A DNA stretch of 64,000 bases from JANQJD01 sp965601685 (GCA_965601685.1 CBFCWI010000002.1:248001-312000); one strand, 5' to 3'. Shown: positions 34,891 to 44,655, counted from the stretch's first letter. Notes: a model not told the origin generated them from the sequence alone. Numbers and translations: made by a program.

Positions 34891-36807
34891 ATGGCTGGTA
34901 CTTTCGGTGATCCTGAAATCGTTGAACTGCAAAAAGATATCCTAATCATTGGTGGCGGCATGGCCGCATGCGGTACCGCGTTCGAAGCGAAACGCTGGGC
35001 TCCTGACGACGTTTCAATTCTGCTGGTAGACAAGGCGGCGATGGACCGTTCCGGGGCCGTTGCCATGGGGCTTTCAGCCATTAATACCTATCTTGGTGAC
35101 CAGAAACCAGAGGACTACTGCCGTATGGTCTCAGCAGACCTGATGGGTATCACCCGAGATGATCTGGTCTATGATGTTGGCCGCCATGTTGATGATACTG
35201 TCCATCTGTTCGAGGAATGGGGCCTGCCTATCTGGAAGGCCAAGGGTAGCGAAGGAGTAGCCTTAGAAAATGGCGGCAAGCCAGTCCGTTCAGGCAAGTG
35301 GCAAATCATGATCAACGGCGAGTCCTACAAGCCGATTGTGGCTGAAGCTGCCAAGAAAGCGCTCGGGATTGAGAACATCATTGAACGCTGTTTCATTGTG
35401 AAGATGCTGCTCGACAAGAATGAGCCGAACCGCGTAGCAGGAGCAGTCGGTTTTTCTGTACGCGAGCACAAACTTTATGTCATTAGAGCAAATGCCATCC
35501 TGCTGGTGGCAGGGGGCGCGGTCAACATCTTCCGGCCACGCTCGCTCGGTGAAGGTATGGGCAGGACATGGTATCCTGTATGGAACGCAGGGTCAACCTA
35601 TGCCATGGCCGCTGAGTGTGGGGCTGAGCTGACGATGATGGAGAACCGGTTCGTGCCGGCGCGCTTTAAAGATGGCTACGGCCCGGTAGGGGCATGGTTT
35701 CTACTCTTCAAGTCGCAGGCGCTGAACGGCTATGGGGAGAATTATATTATCAAGAACGCAGACATGTTAAAGGAGTTTGCGCCCTATGACACCGCTACCG
35801 TGGTGCCAACTTGCCTGCGCAACCATGCTATGCTGAAGGAAATGAAGGAAGGTCGCGGTCCAATCATCATGGACACCCCAGCAGCGATGCAGAAACTGTC
35901 TGAAACTATGACTCCGAAAGAGATTAAGCATCTCGAGGCGGAGGCGTGGGAAGACTTCCTTGACATGTGTATTGGCCAAGCCGGCGTGTGGGCAGGTATG
36001 AACATCCGACCTGAAGAAAGCGCTTCGGAACTTATGCCGACTGAGCCCTATCTGTTGGGCTCCCATTCTGGCTGCTGTGGTATTTGGGTGTCAGGGCCCG
36101 CAGACATTGCGCCACCTGAGTGGCAGTGGGGTTACAATCGCATGACGACCGTCAATGGGTTGTTCACAGCTGGTGATGGCGTAGGTGCTTCAGGCCATAA
36201 ATTCTCCTCGGGATCGCATACCGAGGGCCGTATCGCTGGCAAGGCGATGGTCAAATTTGTTCGCGAGCACAAGGACTTCAAGCCTGAGTTCAGGAAATCT
36301 GTGAGTGATATCACAGAAGAGATTTACAAGCCTGTTCGCAACTATCTTGAGCACAAGGATAAGACAACCGCAGAGGACGTAAATCCTTATTATATCTCTC
36401 CTAAGATGTTTCAGATGCGTCTGCAAAAGTACATGGACGAGTACGTCGCCGGTGTGTCTACTTACTACACTACCAATGCTAAGATGCTGGAGATTGGCCT
36501 TAAACACCTGCAATGGTTAAAAGAGGATTCCATGAACCTCAAGGCTAAGGACCTGCATGAACTACTGAGAGCATGGGAAAATTATCACCGTCTACGGGCA
36601 GCTGAAGCACATCTCAGGCACATCCTGTTCCGTGAGGAAACCCGTTACCCAGGATTCTTCTACCGTGCTGATTTCCCAAAGCTGGATGAGGCTAACTGGA
36701 AGTGCTTTGTTAACTCACGGATGGACCCGGATACGGGAGAATGGACTATGAAAAAGGTTCCACACAAAGATCTCGTAGAAAAATACTACGGCGGTCAGAA
36801 ACATTGA
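34891..36807 (+). CDS. aprA: Adenylylsulfate reductase alpha subunit
   Basis: 638 aa flavoprotein subunit of the fumarate-reductase superfamily that joins sulfite and AMP to APS, or the reverse. FAD site: DILIIGGGMAACGTAFEAKR. Family sequences include SGAVAMGLSAINTYLG, NGESYKPIVAEAAKKALG, ENRFVPARFKDGYGPVGAWF and LGSHSGCCGIWVSGP. The frame is open from 34858, but the ATG at 34891 gives MAGTFGDPEIVELQKD and has GGAGGAA about 8 nt upstream. The 170-bp gap after aprB holds a hairpin (34800-34819, AGCCCG/CGGGTT) that could tune the aprA:aprB ratio. aprM, qmo or hdr genes are not in the window. Confidence 0.97.
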   Translation: MAGTFGDPEIVELQKDILIIGGGMAACGTAFEAKRWAPDDVSILLVDKAAMDRSGAVAMGLSAINTYLGDQKPEDYCRMVSADLMGITRDDLVYDVGRHVDDTVHLFEEWGLPIWKAKGSEGVALENGGKPVRSGKWQIMINGESYKPIVAEAAKKALGIENIIERCFIVKMLLDKNEPNRVAGAVGFSVREHKLYVIRANAILLVAGGAVNIFRPRSLGEGMGRTWYPVWNAGSTYAMAAECGAELTMMENRFVPARFKDGYGPVGAWFLLFKSQALNGYGENYIIKNADMLKEFAPYDTATVVPTCLRNHAMLKEMKEGRGPIIMDTPAAMQKLSETMTPKEIKHLEAEAWEDFLDMCIGQAGVWAGMNIRPEESASELMPTEPYLLGSHSGCCGIWVSGPADIAPPEWQWGYNRMTTVNGLFTAGDGVGASGHKFSSGSHTEGRIAGKAMVKFVREHKDFKPEFRKSVSDITEEIYKPVRNYLEHKDKTTAEDVNPYYISPKMFQMRLQKYMDEYVAGVSTYYTTNAKMLEIGLKHLQWLKEDSMNLKAKDLHELLRAWENYHRLRAAEAHLRHILFREETRYPGFFYRADFPKLDEANWKCFVNSRMDPDTGEWTMKKVPHKDLVEKYYGGQKH

Positions 36808-36868
36808 GGTGAATTCGAGGCAATTCAGAGAAAATATAGTGTTTTCCCACCACTGGGAGAGGGTCAGC

Positions 36869-36886
36869 AGGGGGCGTAGACCCCCT
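36869..36886 (+). terminator. Hairpin after aprA, possible terminator or mRNA-stabilising element
   Basis: A perfect 6-bp stem AGGGGG/CCCCCT with a 6-nt loop, 62 bp after the aprA stop. A short T run (GGTTTT) comes only 12 nt later, so it is not a classic intrinsic terminator. Confidence 0.4.
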
Positions 36887-37002
36887 CCTTGCCTTGGTTT
36901 TCTCTCAACGCGTGAGCAAGAGCAATCCACGTTATGGCATCCATTCCGCCAGGGAGCTGCCAGGGAGACGGGACAATAATCACAACAACCGGAATGCCCA
37001 CC

Positions 37003-37899
37003 ATGGAACAACCGCGCAGGTTCGATCCGCACATGGAGATGGAGCTGTTCTCCATTATAAGGAGTGATGGTGCAAGTGGTAGTCCAGTGGTGCCGGTGCA
37101 ACTCCAGTCCAGAGATCGATTTTCCTTCCATTGTTACCAGGGGATTTCCTGCTGGAATCAGTGTTGTTACGGTGCTGATCTCACTCTTACACCTCAATGC
37201 ATTCTGCGGCTGTCGCGTCGCCTCAACCTGCGGCCACAGGGATTTTTAGCGCAATATACCGTACCGGCTTTCTTGGAACGGGCGGAGTTACCTGTGGCAA
37301 AGTTGAAGATGGGTGGAGAGAGTGGCAAGGGAGCATGTCCGTTCGTCACTGCGGAAGGCTGTAGGGTTTACGCAGATCGTCCGGTCACTTGCCGTTACTA
37401 CCCACTAGGTTTTGCGACCGTCAAACTGAAGGAATCTGAGAGTAAAGAAGATTTTTATTTTCCTGTCCGGGAAACTCACTGTCGCGGCCACGAAGAGTCA
37501 CGTGAACAAACAGTTGCCACCTTTCGTCGAGAACAAGGGGTCGAGTGCTATGACCATGTGAATCGCGGATGGCTGGACATTATCATGAAAGCCGTCTCAT
37601 GGAAGACCCTTGGCGGTCCGTACGGTAAAGAAATGACAGCGCAGGCGCAAAAAATGTTTTTCATGGTATCCACGGATGTGGACGCCCTACGGCGGTTCAT
37701 CTTCAATACCAATTTTCTTAACACATATGAAGTGTCTCACGAGGCCATTGAGGCTATCACAAACGATGACGCAACACTCCTCCAACTTGGGTTCGACTGG
37801 CTGAAAAACGTACTCTTCAACGAAAAGACCATCGTCATGAAACAACACGTCCTGCAGACTGCTATTGCCAAAGCCCGCGAGAGAACTGGTGCTTCGTGA
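37003..37899 (+). CDS. YkgJ-type cysteine-cluster protein downstream of aprBA
   Basis: 298 aa. N-terminal cysteine cluster as in YkgJ/CxxCxxCC proteins: FHCYQGISCWNQCC, then GACPFVTAEGCRVYADRPVTCRYYPLGF. It probably binds zinc or an iron-sulfur cluster. The C-terminal half (about 170-298) is specific to this protein, with WLDIIMKAVSWKTLGGPYGKE. Role unknown; placement right after aprA suggests a link to sulfur oxidation, but a 195-bp gap with a hairpin separates them. The start is uncertain: ATGs at 36994, 37003 and 37033 are all possible and none has a strong Shine-Dalgarno. Confidence 0.8.
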   Translation: MEQPRRFDPHMEMELFSIIRSDGASGSPVVPVQLQSRDRFSFHCYQGISCWNQCCYGADLTLTPQCILRLSRRLNLRPQGFLAQYTVPAFLERAELPVAKLKMGGESGKGACPFVTAEGCRVYADRPVTCRYYPLGFATVKLKESESKEDFYFPVRETHCRGHEESREQTVATFRREQGVECYDHVNRGWLDIIMKAVSWKTLGGPYGKEMTAQAQKMFFMVSTDVDALRRFIFNTNFLNTYEVSHEAIEAITNDDATLLQLGFDWLKNVLFNEKTIVMKQHVLQTAIAKARERTGAS

Positions 37900-38247
37900 G
37901 CCATACGCACAGCCATTTATGACGTTTCTCGACATGCGCTTGGACACTTGCCACACTCCATATACGACGTGCTTTCAACAATCTTTAGTCGTCCTATACG
38001 GCTTCTATGCTATCCATTAATGAATGACACTGATGACACGTGCCATCCTTCCTGGGATACTCCGAAATTTCGGCAGTATCAACAGGTGTGTACTGTCGCC
38101 TTTTGACACAGCGTCCTCTAGATGAAACCTTGCAGAACAATATCAGACTCTGATAATCTGGCGATTTGAGATACGACCTGAGGATAGCAGCCTCCTGCAG
38201 AAGATCAGGTCCCATCCGGGAAACTAAACTGCAAGGAGACAGGCACT
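37900..38247. other. Gene-free stretch after the cysteine-cluster gene
   Basis: No supportable gene or RNA. It carries AAGGAG at 38234, which serves the next gene. Confidence 0.5.
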
Positions 38248-38703
38248 ATGATGATGGGAACGGCCGAGACGGTACCAAGTGGGCACTTGGTGCTGTATCG
38301 AATCAGGGATCGCGATGTCGTTGGCCTGAAGGCTGTGCGCCATGGCAAGGACCACGTTAATCACTACTTTGTTCCACTGGAACTCATCTCCCCCATAACC
38401 GTGGCCTATCTGGATGACACCGCTCCGTTGCATGACTGTAACGACCATTTTTCCTTGAAACTAGATCAACTTGTAATAGAGCCGCCTATAGCGGTAGGTA
38501 CCATTCTTGCAAATGCCACCGGTACATATATTAAAGCCTGCGAAGCAACTAAAGGTATTATTTCTTTTGTCTATGTTAATCTTGACAGTGGTGAGTTACG
38601 ACGCCGTCAGGAACGGCAAATCAGTGCTATTTATCGCTGGACCTTAACCTGCATTGGGATCGATCCCCGACGGGAACCCCAGATGGCTGGATCGCTCTCA
38701 TGA
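38248..38703 (+). CDS. Unrecognised 151-aa protein
   Basis: I do not recognise the family. No signal peptide or membrane segment. The N-terminal part is His/Asp-rich with GKDHVNHYFVPLELISPITVAYLD. A beta-rich middle (IEPPIAVGTILANATGTYIKACEATKG) reads like a jelly-roll or small-molecule-binding fold, and the end is basic. AAGGAG lies about 9 nt before the ATG at 38248; ATG 38251 and 38254 are also possible. It stands alone on the plus strand between the apr region and folE, with gaps on both sides. Confidence 0.6.
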   Translation: MMMGTAETVPSGHLVLYRIRDRDVVGLKAVRHGKDHVNHYFVPLELISPITVAYLDDTAPLHDCNDHFSLKLDQLVIEPPIAVGTILANATGTYIKACEATKGIISFVYVNLDSGELRRRQERQISAIYRWTLTCIGIDPRREPQMAGSLS

Positions 38704-39245
38704 AAAAGATGTACAGACACATTCTTGATAGTTGTTTCATATGAGCCCCTAGAGAGGGGCATTGGCCCACTGGGAGGGTCTTACTGGTCGTCTCTAGCTG
38801 ACAGTGCTGACGCATCAGAGATATGGTAGATGCTACTAAAAATAGTCAATTTTCCTATCATTGCATATAGAAATATTACCTCTACGGTAGTTGAGAATCA
38901 TTCTCACTTCTTCTAAAAATAGAAGATACAAGCGATCATATATAGTTTAAGTAACTGAAACGTGAATGATGAATCTTGATTCGTCGTGAGACTCAGTTGC
39001 AGTCTTGAACTGCGTCGTCCATGTCAGCGTCCATGTCAGAAGCCCGACATTCTCACCTGTTCATGACAGCATATCTGTCAGTTAATCAAACCACAATTAA
39101 GAGGAAGAAGTTACAGGAGGAGACACTCCCTACCTTCGCCCCTCAGTACGGGCTGTACAGGCTACATGACATAGTCAACTTTCCGGGCCATTCAGGACTT
39201 ATCTCATGGCCATGGAAAGAACGACAGTAGTAAAAAGAGCAGAAC
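38704..39245. other. 540 bp without a supportable gene, upstream of folE
   Basis: AT-rich in the first half. The frame 39021-39230 has no ribosome binding site and no recognisable sequence. Promoter elements for folE should lie here but none is clear. Confidence 0.5.
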
Positions 39246-39890
39246 GTGAACCTAATGTACTGCAAAAAGAGAGTTAACGCTACCTGCCACGCTGCGGCTG
39301 ACCGTCCGAGCCGCGAGGAAGCCGAGGCAGCCGTGCGAATATTACTGCGCTGGGCCGGCGACGATCCTGACCGTGAAGGACTATGCGATACTCCAAAACG
39401 CGTTGTGAAAGCTTACGAGGAATTCTTCTCTGGCTATCATCAGGATCCGGCAGAGGTATTACGACGCACTTTCGAGGAAATAGAAGGCTATGATGAAATC
39501 GTGGCACTGCGCGACATTCGTTTCGAATCTCACTGCGAGCACCATATGGCTCCCATCAGTGGCAAGGCACATGTAGCTTATCTGCCAGATCAGAGAGTCG
39601 TCGGTATCAGTAAGCTAGCCCGCGTGGTGGAACTCTATGCCAGACGGCTACAGATCCAGGAAAAAATGACAGCCCAGATTGCCAATACTATTAACGATGT
39701 GCTGCGTCCTAAAGGCGTCGCAGTGGTCATAGAGGCTATTCATCAGTGCATCACAAGCCGTGGCGTTCATAAGCCCGGTGTGACCATGGTGACGAGTCGC
39801 ATGTTAGGAGTTTTTCGCGAGGAGTCTGCCACGCGCCGCGAATTTCTGACTATCATCAGTCCTTCCAATATTCATATGACTAGCCTGTGA
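39246..39890 (+). CDS. folE: GTP cyclohydrolase I
   Basis: 214 aa. Opens GTP to dihydroneopterin triphosphate, first step of folate synthesis. Conserved zinc and active-site sequences: FESHCEHHMAPISGKAHVAYLP, VVGISKLARVVELYARRLQIQE, and IEAIHQCITSRGVHKPG with the third zinc ligand Cys. The N-terminal GDDPDREGLCDTPKRVVKAY is the family norm. GTG at 39246 is preceded by AAAGAG; ATG at 39255 is possible. After the stop, a weak GAGA/TCTC stem and eight T residues (about 39911) could terminate transcription. Confidence 0.96.
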   Translation: MNLMYCKKRVNATCHAAADRPSREEAEAAVRILLRWAGDDPDREGLCDTPKRVVKAYEEFFSGYHQDPAEVLRRTFEEIEGYDEIVALRDIRFESHCEHHMAPISGKAHVAYLPDQRVVGISKLARVVELYARRLQIQEKMTAQIANTINDVLRPKGVAVVIEAIHQCITSRGVHKPGVTMVTSRMLGVFREESATRREFLTIISPSNIHMTSL

Positions 39891-40135
39891 GAAGGCAAGA
39901 AGGCTCTCGTTGTTTTTTTTAGCATACGGTGTAACGCGCACAGGTACTGTGAAGTGCTTGTTGTATATTTTCTGCTACATGCTCGTGGAAACCCGTAAGC
40001 GTGTTCCGGAGTTTTCGGAATTTTTTTGACAGATCATTGCAGTGGGTGAGATTGCTGAGGGAAAAGATCATTCACGAATTTGCCAAAAACCGTTAGACTT
40101 GCGGTACAGAGAGGACGCGGGGCGGGAGAAACGCC

Positions 40136-41104
40136 ATGGCGGTCTATACGGAGGTTTCGGATGAAGATCTGAGCCGTTTCGTCGCCGAATATGACATCGG
40201 TAGGGTGATCTCCTGCAAGGGCATCGCTGAGGGGGTCGAGAATTCCAATTTCCTTTTACAGACAGATCGCGAGACCTTCATTCTGACCATATATGAACGG
40301 CGCGTGCGGGTCGATGACTTGCCTTTCTTTCTTGATTTGATGGAATATCTTGCGCGGGCTGGTGTTGCGTGCCCGACGCCGCTGCACGGGCGTGATGGCT
40401 GCGCGCTGCGAACCTTGTGCGGCAGACCAGCAGCAGTGGTTACCTTTCTTGCAGGAATGTGGCCCAAGCGAGTCACACCGGCGCACTGTCTCGCGTTGGG
40501 CGAAGCCCTGGCTAGGCTGCATCTGGCCGGACAGAACTACCCAGGGGTTCGGCATAATGCCCTGTCTGTAGGCAACTGGCGCCCGCTGTTTGAGGTAGAA
40601 GCGAAGCGGGCTAATTCTGTTTTGCCTGGTCTTGCTGATGAGATCCGTCGCGAACTTGACCATCTCGAAAGATGGTGGCCTGTAGCCCTACCAAGCGGCG
40701 TGATCCATGCTGACTTGTTTCCAGATAATGTATTCTTCCATGAAGAACAGATAAGTGGTGTAATAGATTTTTATTTCGCCTGTAACGACTTTTTTGCCTA
40801 TGACATCGCCGTTTGCCTGAATGCCTGGTGTTTTGAATCCGATGGTGCCTTTAACGTTACAAAAGGACAGTGGCTCTTGTCAGCCTATCATCGTGTTCGT
40901 CCCTTGACTGAAGTGGAAATCTCTATGCTCCCCCTACTGGCTCGTGGGGCTGCCATGCGGTTTCTGCTAACGCGTTTGTATGACTGGCTCAACACGCCAG
41001 CTGGAGCCTTTGTCAAACCAAAGAATCCGCTTGAATACGTTCGCAAGATGCATTTTCATCGTAACGCTACTCATCCGAAGGCTTATGGCGTTGTCGCTAC
41101 TTGA
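40136..41104 (+). CDS. thrB: Homoserine kinase, type II (APH fold)
   Basis: 322 aa. Phosphorylates homoserine for threonine synthesis. It belongs to the aminoglycoside-phosphotransferase-like homoserine kinases found in alphaproteobacteria, not the GHMP type. MAVYTEVSDEDL opens it; GIAEGVENSNFLLQT is the nucleotide loop, GVIHADLFPDNVFF the catalytic Asp loop, and ISGVIDFYFACNDFFAYD the metal-binding Asp. GGGAG lies 9 nt before the ATG. The gene overlaps rnhA by 20 bp, the usual alphaproteobacterial pair. Confidence 0.95.
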   Translation: MAVYTEVSDEDLSRFVAEYDIGRVISCKGIAEGVENSNFLLQTDRETFILTIYERRVRVDDLPFFLDLMEYLARAGVACPTPLHGRDGCALRTLCGRPAAVVTFLAGMWPKRVTPAHCLALGEALARLHLAGQNYPGVRHNALSVGNWRPLFEVEAKRANSVLPGLADEIRRELDHLERWWPVALPSGVIHADLFPDNVFFHEEQISGVIDFYFACNDFFAYDIAVCLNAWCFESDGAFNVTKGQWLLSAYHRVRPLTEVEISMLPLLARGAAMRFLLTRLYDWLNTPAGAFVKPKNPLEYVRKMHFHRNATHPKAYGVVAT

Positions 41105-41567
41105 CTCCACTGTTCTACACGGATCGCTAGTCGAGATCTTCACAGATGGTGCCTGCTCAGATAATCCTGGCCCGGGCGGCTGGGGTGCTGTTTTGCGTTG
41201 TAAAGGCATAGAGAGAGAATTATTTGGTGGTGCACGTACGACTACAAACAATCGCATGGAGTTGACAGCTGTCATTGAAGCCTTGAATGCCCTACAGTAC
41301 TCTTGCCGTGTGAACCTCTACACAGACAGCCAGTATGTTCAAAAAGGCATCTGTCATTGGATGCAGGAATGGAAGAAATGTGGTTGGAAAACAGCTGACA
41401 GGCGACCCGTGAAGAATCAAGACTTGTGGCGCAATTTGGAAGCATTGGCCACTCGGCATCATGTCACCTGGCATTGGATCCGTGGCCATGCGGGTCACCC
41501 TGACAATGAGCGTGCTGATGCACTTGCCCATATCGGATTGAGAAAGACACATTTAAAAGTATATTGA
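41085..41567 (+). CDS. rnhA: Ribonuclease HI
   Basis: 160 aa. Cuts RNA in RNA-DNA hybrids. Catalytic acidic residues appear in IFTDGACSDNPGPGGWG, NRMELTAVIEAL, YTDSQYV and GHAGHPDNERAD; the basic protrusion WMQEWKKCGWKTADRRPVKN is present. The frame is open from 40980, but the ATG at 41085, with GAAGG just upstream and within the end of thrB, gives the right length. Confidence 0.95.
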   Translation: MALSLLDSTVLHGSLVEIFTDGACSDNPGPGGWGAVLRCKGIERELFGGARTTTNNRMELTAVIEALNALQYSCRVNLYTDSQYVQKGICHWMQEWKKCGWKTADRRPVKNQDLWRNLEALATRHHVTWHWIRGHAGHPDNERADALAHIGLRKTHLKVY

Positions 41568-41759
41568 CTTCTAGTTCATCATCAGAACAATTGTTCCCAA
41601 GGTGGGCCTAGTTTTGAAGGCGGCTTCATGTGCCTTCTGTGCTCGAGATCGCAAAAAAGGCTCATGGGTTAAGAGCTCTTGGTCGTGTCTTGTCGTCAGC
41701 ATCAGCAGCGTGTGGCGGTTCTTGTATGATCCCCTGGCGAGCAGGGATGGGGGCAGCTT

Positions 41760-42803
41760 ATGTCCGATATCATCGTCGACAGTACCGATGCCGTCGTCAT
41801 TGGCGCCGGGGCAGTTGGGTTATTTTCCGTTTTCGCATGTGGCATGCGGAAACTCCGCTGTCACGTGATTGATACCCTAGAAGATATTGGGGGTCAACTC
41901 ACTACCCTCTATCCTGAGAAGCCTATCTTTGATATTCCCGGTCACCCCCACATTCTCGCCGCTGATCTGATCACCAAGCTAGAAAAACAGACGGCACCGT
42001 TTCATCCCATTTTTCACCTAGGCCAGCGTGTTGAACGTCTGCAGCGACAGACCACTGGTGCCTTCCTCGTTACGACTATCAAGGGCACACGTATTACATG
42101 TCGTGTCATCATCATTGCTGCCGGCGTCGGCGCCTTTCACCCGAACCGGCCACCACTGCCTGGCCTAGAAACGTTTGAAGGTAGAAGCGTGTTCTACATG
42201 GTCCGTCGTCGCGAAGATTTCCGTGGGCGACGAGTAGTCATCGCCGGCGGTGGGGATTCTGCAGTCGATTGGGCTCTTTCTCTGATCAACGTCGCAGCAC
42301 GGGTAACCGTCGTACATCGCCGGCCAAAATTTCGTGCCGCTCCAGATAGCACCATCCGTTTACAACAGCTAGCACAGGCCGGGCAATTAGACTTGGTCAT
42401 CCCATATCAGCTTCACAGCCTCGAAGGCCATGATGGCTGGCTGTCTGCTGTGATCGTGACCTCTGTAGATGGACATCGACGACGCCTCGAGGCTGATGCC
42501 CTCTTATCCCTTTTCGGGCTGGTGCAGGAGCTTGGACCTATTGCCAGCTGGGGGCTGAGCCTCGAGCAGAATCACATCACCATAAACCAGGCTACGAGCA
42601 TGACGAGCGAGCAAGGTATTTTCGCCGTTGGCGATATTGCAACTTATCCAGGGAAACTCAAACTCCTCCTCACCGGTTTTGCTGAAGCAGCCCGTGCTGC
42701 TCACAGCGCTTACACTTTTGTCTATCCTGACAAGGCCCTGCATTTTGCGCATTCAACCACCACTGGTGTACCGGAGTTTGTAACACACGATGCAACGCCA
42801 TGA
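41760..42803 (+). CDS. Thioredoxin-reductase-like ferredoxin-NADP reductase
   Basis: 347 aa. FAD motif AVVIGAGAVGLFSVFACGM, then GGQLTTLYPEKPIFDIPGHP and a second dinucleotide motif VVIAGGGDSAVDWALSL with HRRPKFRA (NADPH). FAVGDIATYPGKLKLLLTGFAEAARAAH closes the flavin site. This is the two-domain type 2 FNR family, which lacks the redox Cys pair of true thioredoxin reductase; I see no CxxC here. It exchanges electrons between NADPH and ferredoxin or flavodoxin. GGGGGCAG lies close to the ATG. It converges with the next gene with 1 bp between them. Confidence 0.9.
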   Translation: MSDIIVDSTDAVVIGAGAVGLFSVFACGMRKLRCHVIDTLEDIGGQLTTLYPEKPIFDIPGHPHILAADLITKLEKQTAPFHPIFHLGQRVERLQRQTTGAFLVTTIKGTRITCRVIIIAAGVGAFHPNRPPLPGLETFEGRSVFYMVRRREDFRGRRVVIAGGGDSAVDWALSLINVAARVTVVHRRPKFRAAPDSTIRLQQLAQAGQLDLVIPYQLHSLEGHDGWLSAVIVTSVDGHRRRLEADALLSLFGLVQELGPIASWGLSLEQNHITINQATSMTSEQGIFAVGDIATYPGKLKLLLTGFAEAARAAHSAYTFVYPDKALHFAHSTTTGVPEFVTHDATP

Positions 42804-42804
42804 C

Positions 42805-43560
42805 TTAGACCTCAAAGGTAAAAATCGCCGTAGCAGACAGCCAACGGACTCCATGGTGTAACCGAGTACGCCACAGAAGCTCTGTGAGAAATACCCACGC
42901 TGCCTCGTCATGGAAGGAATGGTGAGTCATGACGCCGGTCGGCTCATCAGCATCGACACTCCCCAGCCGCCGGGCACGTAGGTGACCAATCAACTGAGTC
43001 AGCCCCCGATTGAGGCCGCAGAAACGTCTTGTGTCCCAGTCCATAACATCAACGTGCACATCTACCTGTTGCACGCCGGGTGCCGGCCATGTACATAGGC
43101 GAGGCCCCCATACAGAAACGCCATATAACCCTATTGTGGGCAGATGGCTGAGAAGATCATAAGGCAGACGGTTCCATGGTGGCACTAAAACAGGCACAAA
43201 ACGGGGCAAGGCCTCCATCCGCTTACGGCCATCCGCTAGTTCTTCTAAGCGTTCTTCTAGTGTTCTTTCTACCCCATGTTCATTCTCTGGCTTTCCAGCC
43301 GCAGCGTGGTTAGCATGGGCAAAACCATGCTGGAGGGTGCAGGCCTTGTCAGCACAGGCAAGCCGTTCAGCAAGAGAGGAACTCATGCTATGTGGAATCA
43401 CTGCTAAAGCAACTGGCAGATCAGCTGCAGCTGCTATGGTCAACAACCGGTCGAGCTTACTGTCTGGAACAGCGGCATCATCATCCCGCCACCACAACGT
43501 GACTGTGCGCCCTTGTGCACCCCAACACGCTATCTCGCGATCCAGATCCGACCAATCCAT
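42805..43560 (-). CDS. Polysaccharide-deacetylase-like protein
   Basis: 251 aa, without a signal peptide. WWRDDDAAVPDSKLDRLLTIA near residue 23 carries the acidic metal/catalytic positions of the NodB-like barrel, LQHGFAHANHA provides His ligands, and VLVPPWNRLP fits the family's arginine/proline motif. These proteins remove acetyl groups from polysaccharides; this small cytosolic subgroup has no established substrate. The ATG at 43560 has GGGAA upstream. Lies between convergent FNR-like and co-directional ccrM genes. Confidence 0.8.
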   Translation of the reverse strand: MDWSDLDREIACWGAQGRTVTLWWRDDDAAVPDSKLDRLLTIAAAADLPVALAVIPHSMSSSLAERLACADKACTLQHGFAHANHAAAGKPENEHGVERTLEERLEELADGRKRMEALPRFVPVLVPPWNRLPYDLLSHLPTIGLYGVSVWGPRLCTWPAPGVQQVDVHVDVMDWDTRRFCGLNRGLTQLIGHLRARRLGSVDADEPTGVMTHHSFHDEAAWVFLTELLWRTRLHHGVRWLSATAIFTFEV

Positions 43561-43590
43561 TAATTACAGGTTCCCGCAGCCTACCCTACA

Positions 43591-44655
43591 TTACACTTTC
43601 CGCACCTGCTGACGTAAAACGTCAATAGACATCAGCTGTCCAGCGGCTTCAAAATACCAAAATGTCCAACCGTTACAGGCCGATACACCCTGTACCGCCG
43701 CGCCCACCTGATGGATAGAACCACGGTGATCGGAGGAGATAATGGTACCATCTGCGCGGACATAAGCGGTGAAGCGACGTGCTACATCGAACAGCACTGT
43801 TCCAGGCGGCAGCAAACCGCGTTCAACCACAGCGCTGAATAGCACGCGCGGCTCGGCTCGCTTGCGTGGCGTGACAATAGCAATCCTATGATTCTCCGTC
43901 TCACAAACCCCTGCGAGGCGGCGCAGGGCGACGGCAATGTAAGTGTGATCGCGCTCAATACCGATGTAACGTCGTCCCAGCCGCTTGGCTACCACCCCAC
44001 TGGTGCCGGTGCCGAAAAAGGGATCGAGAATGATATCACCTGGCTCAGTTGAGGATAGTATGACGCGATACAGCAATGCTTCAGGCTTTTGGGTTGGATG
44101 TATCTTGGCGCCGTTTTCGTCCCGCAGGCGTTCACCGCCTGTACACAGTGGCAAATGCCAGTCAGAACGCATCTGCACGCCCTCATTCATTGCCTTCATG
44201 GCTTCATAATTGAAGGTGTATCGGGCCTCAGGCCCAGTTGCACACCACAACAATGTTTCATGGGAATTAGTAAAACGTGTACCGCGGAAATTAGGCATGG
44301 GATTAGTTTTATGCCAGATAATGTCATTTAGGATCCAGAACCCTTCGTCCTGCAAGATAGCGCCGACCCTGTAGATATTATGGTAACTGCCCATGATCCA
44401 CAAGCCGCCATCACTTTTTAGAATCCGGCGTACTGCCTGAATCCAGGTGCGTGTGAAGTGATCGTATTCAGAAAAACTCCTAAAACGATCCCACAATACA
44501 TCTACACTCTTAACACAGGAATTATCCGGTCGTCGCAGCACATTACCAAGCTGGAGATTATAGGGAGGATCGGCAAACACAAGGTCCACTGATTGTGCAG
44601 GGAGATCGTTCATAACGACCACACAGTCACCATCAAGAATGCAGTTTGTTTTCAT
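43591..44655 (-). CDS. ccrM: Cell-cycle DNA adenine methyltransferase CcrM type (GANTC)
   Basis: 354 aa. The beta-class order is seen: target-recognition and AdoMet parts with DLVFADPPYNLQL (DPPY at 29-32) first, and DIILDPFFGTGTSGVVAKRLGR (FxGxG) about 200 residues on. HPTQKPEALLYR lies between. The C-terminal RAMA-like domain (about 260-350) is typical of CcrM. In alphaproteobacteria it methylates GANTC late in the cell cycle and is often essential. The TTG at 44676 would add seven codons, but GAAGG precedes the ATG at 44655. No restriction gene is nearby, as expected for a solitary methylase. Confidence 0.95.
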   Translation of the reverse strand: MKTNCILDGDCVVVMNDLPAQSVDLVFADPPYNLQLGNVLRRPDNSCVKSVDVLWDRFRSFSEYDHFTRTWIQAVRRILKSDGGLWIMGSYHNIYRVGAILQDEGFWILNDIIWHKTNPMPNFRGTRFTNSHETLLWCATGPEARYTFNYEAMKAMNEGVQMRSDWHLPLCTGGERLRDENGAKIHPTQKPEALLYRVILSSTEPGDIILDPFFGTGTSGVVAKRLGRRYIGIERDHTYIAVALRRLAGVCETENHRIAIVTPRKRAEPRVLFSAVVERGLLPPGTVLFDVARRFTAYVRADGTIISSDHRGSIHQVGAAVQGVSACNGWTFWYFEAAGQLMSIDVLRQQVRKV

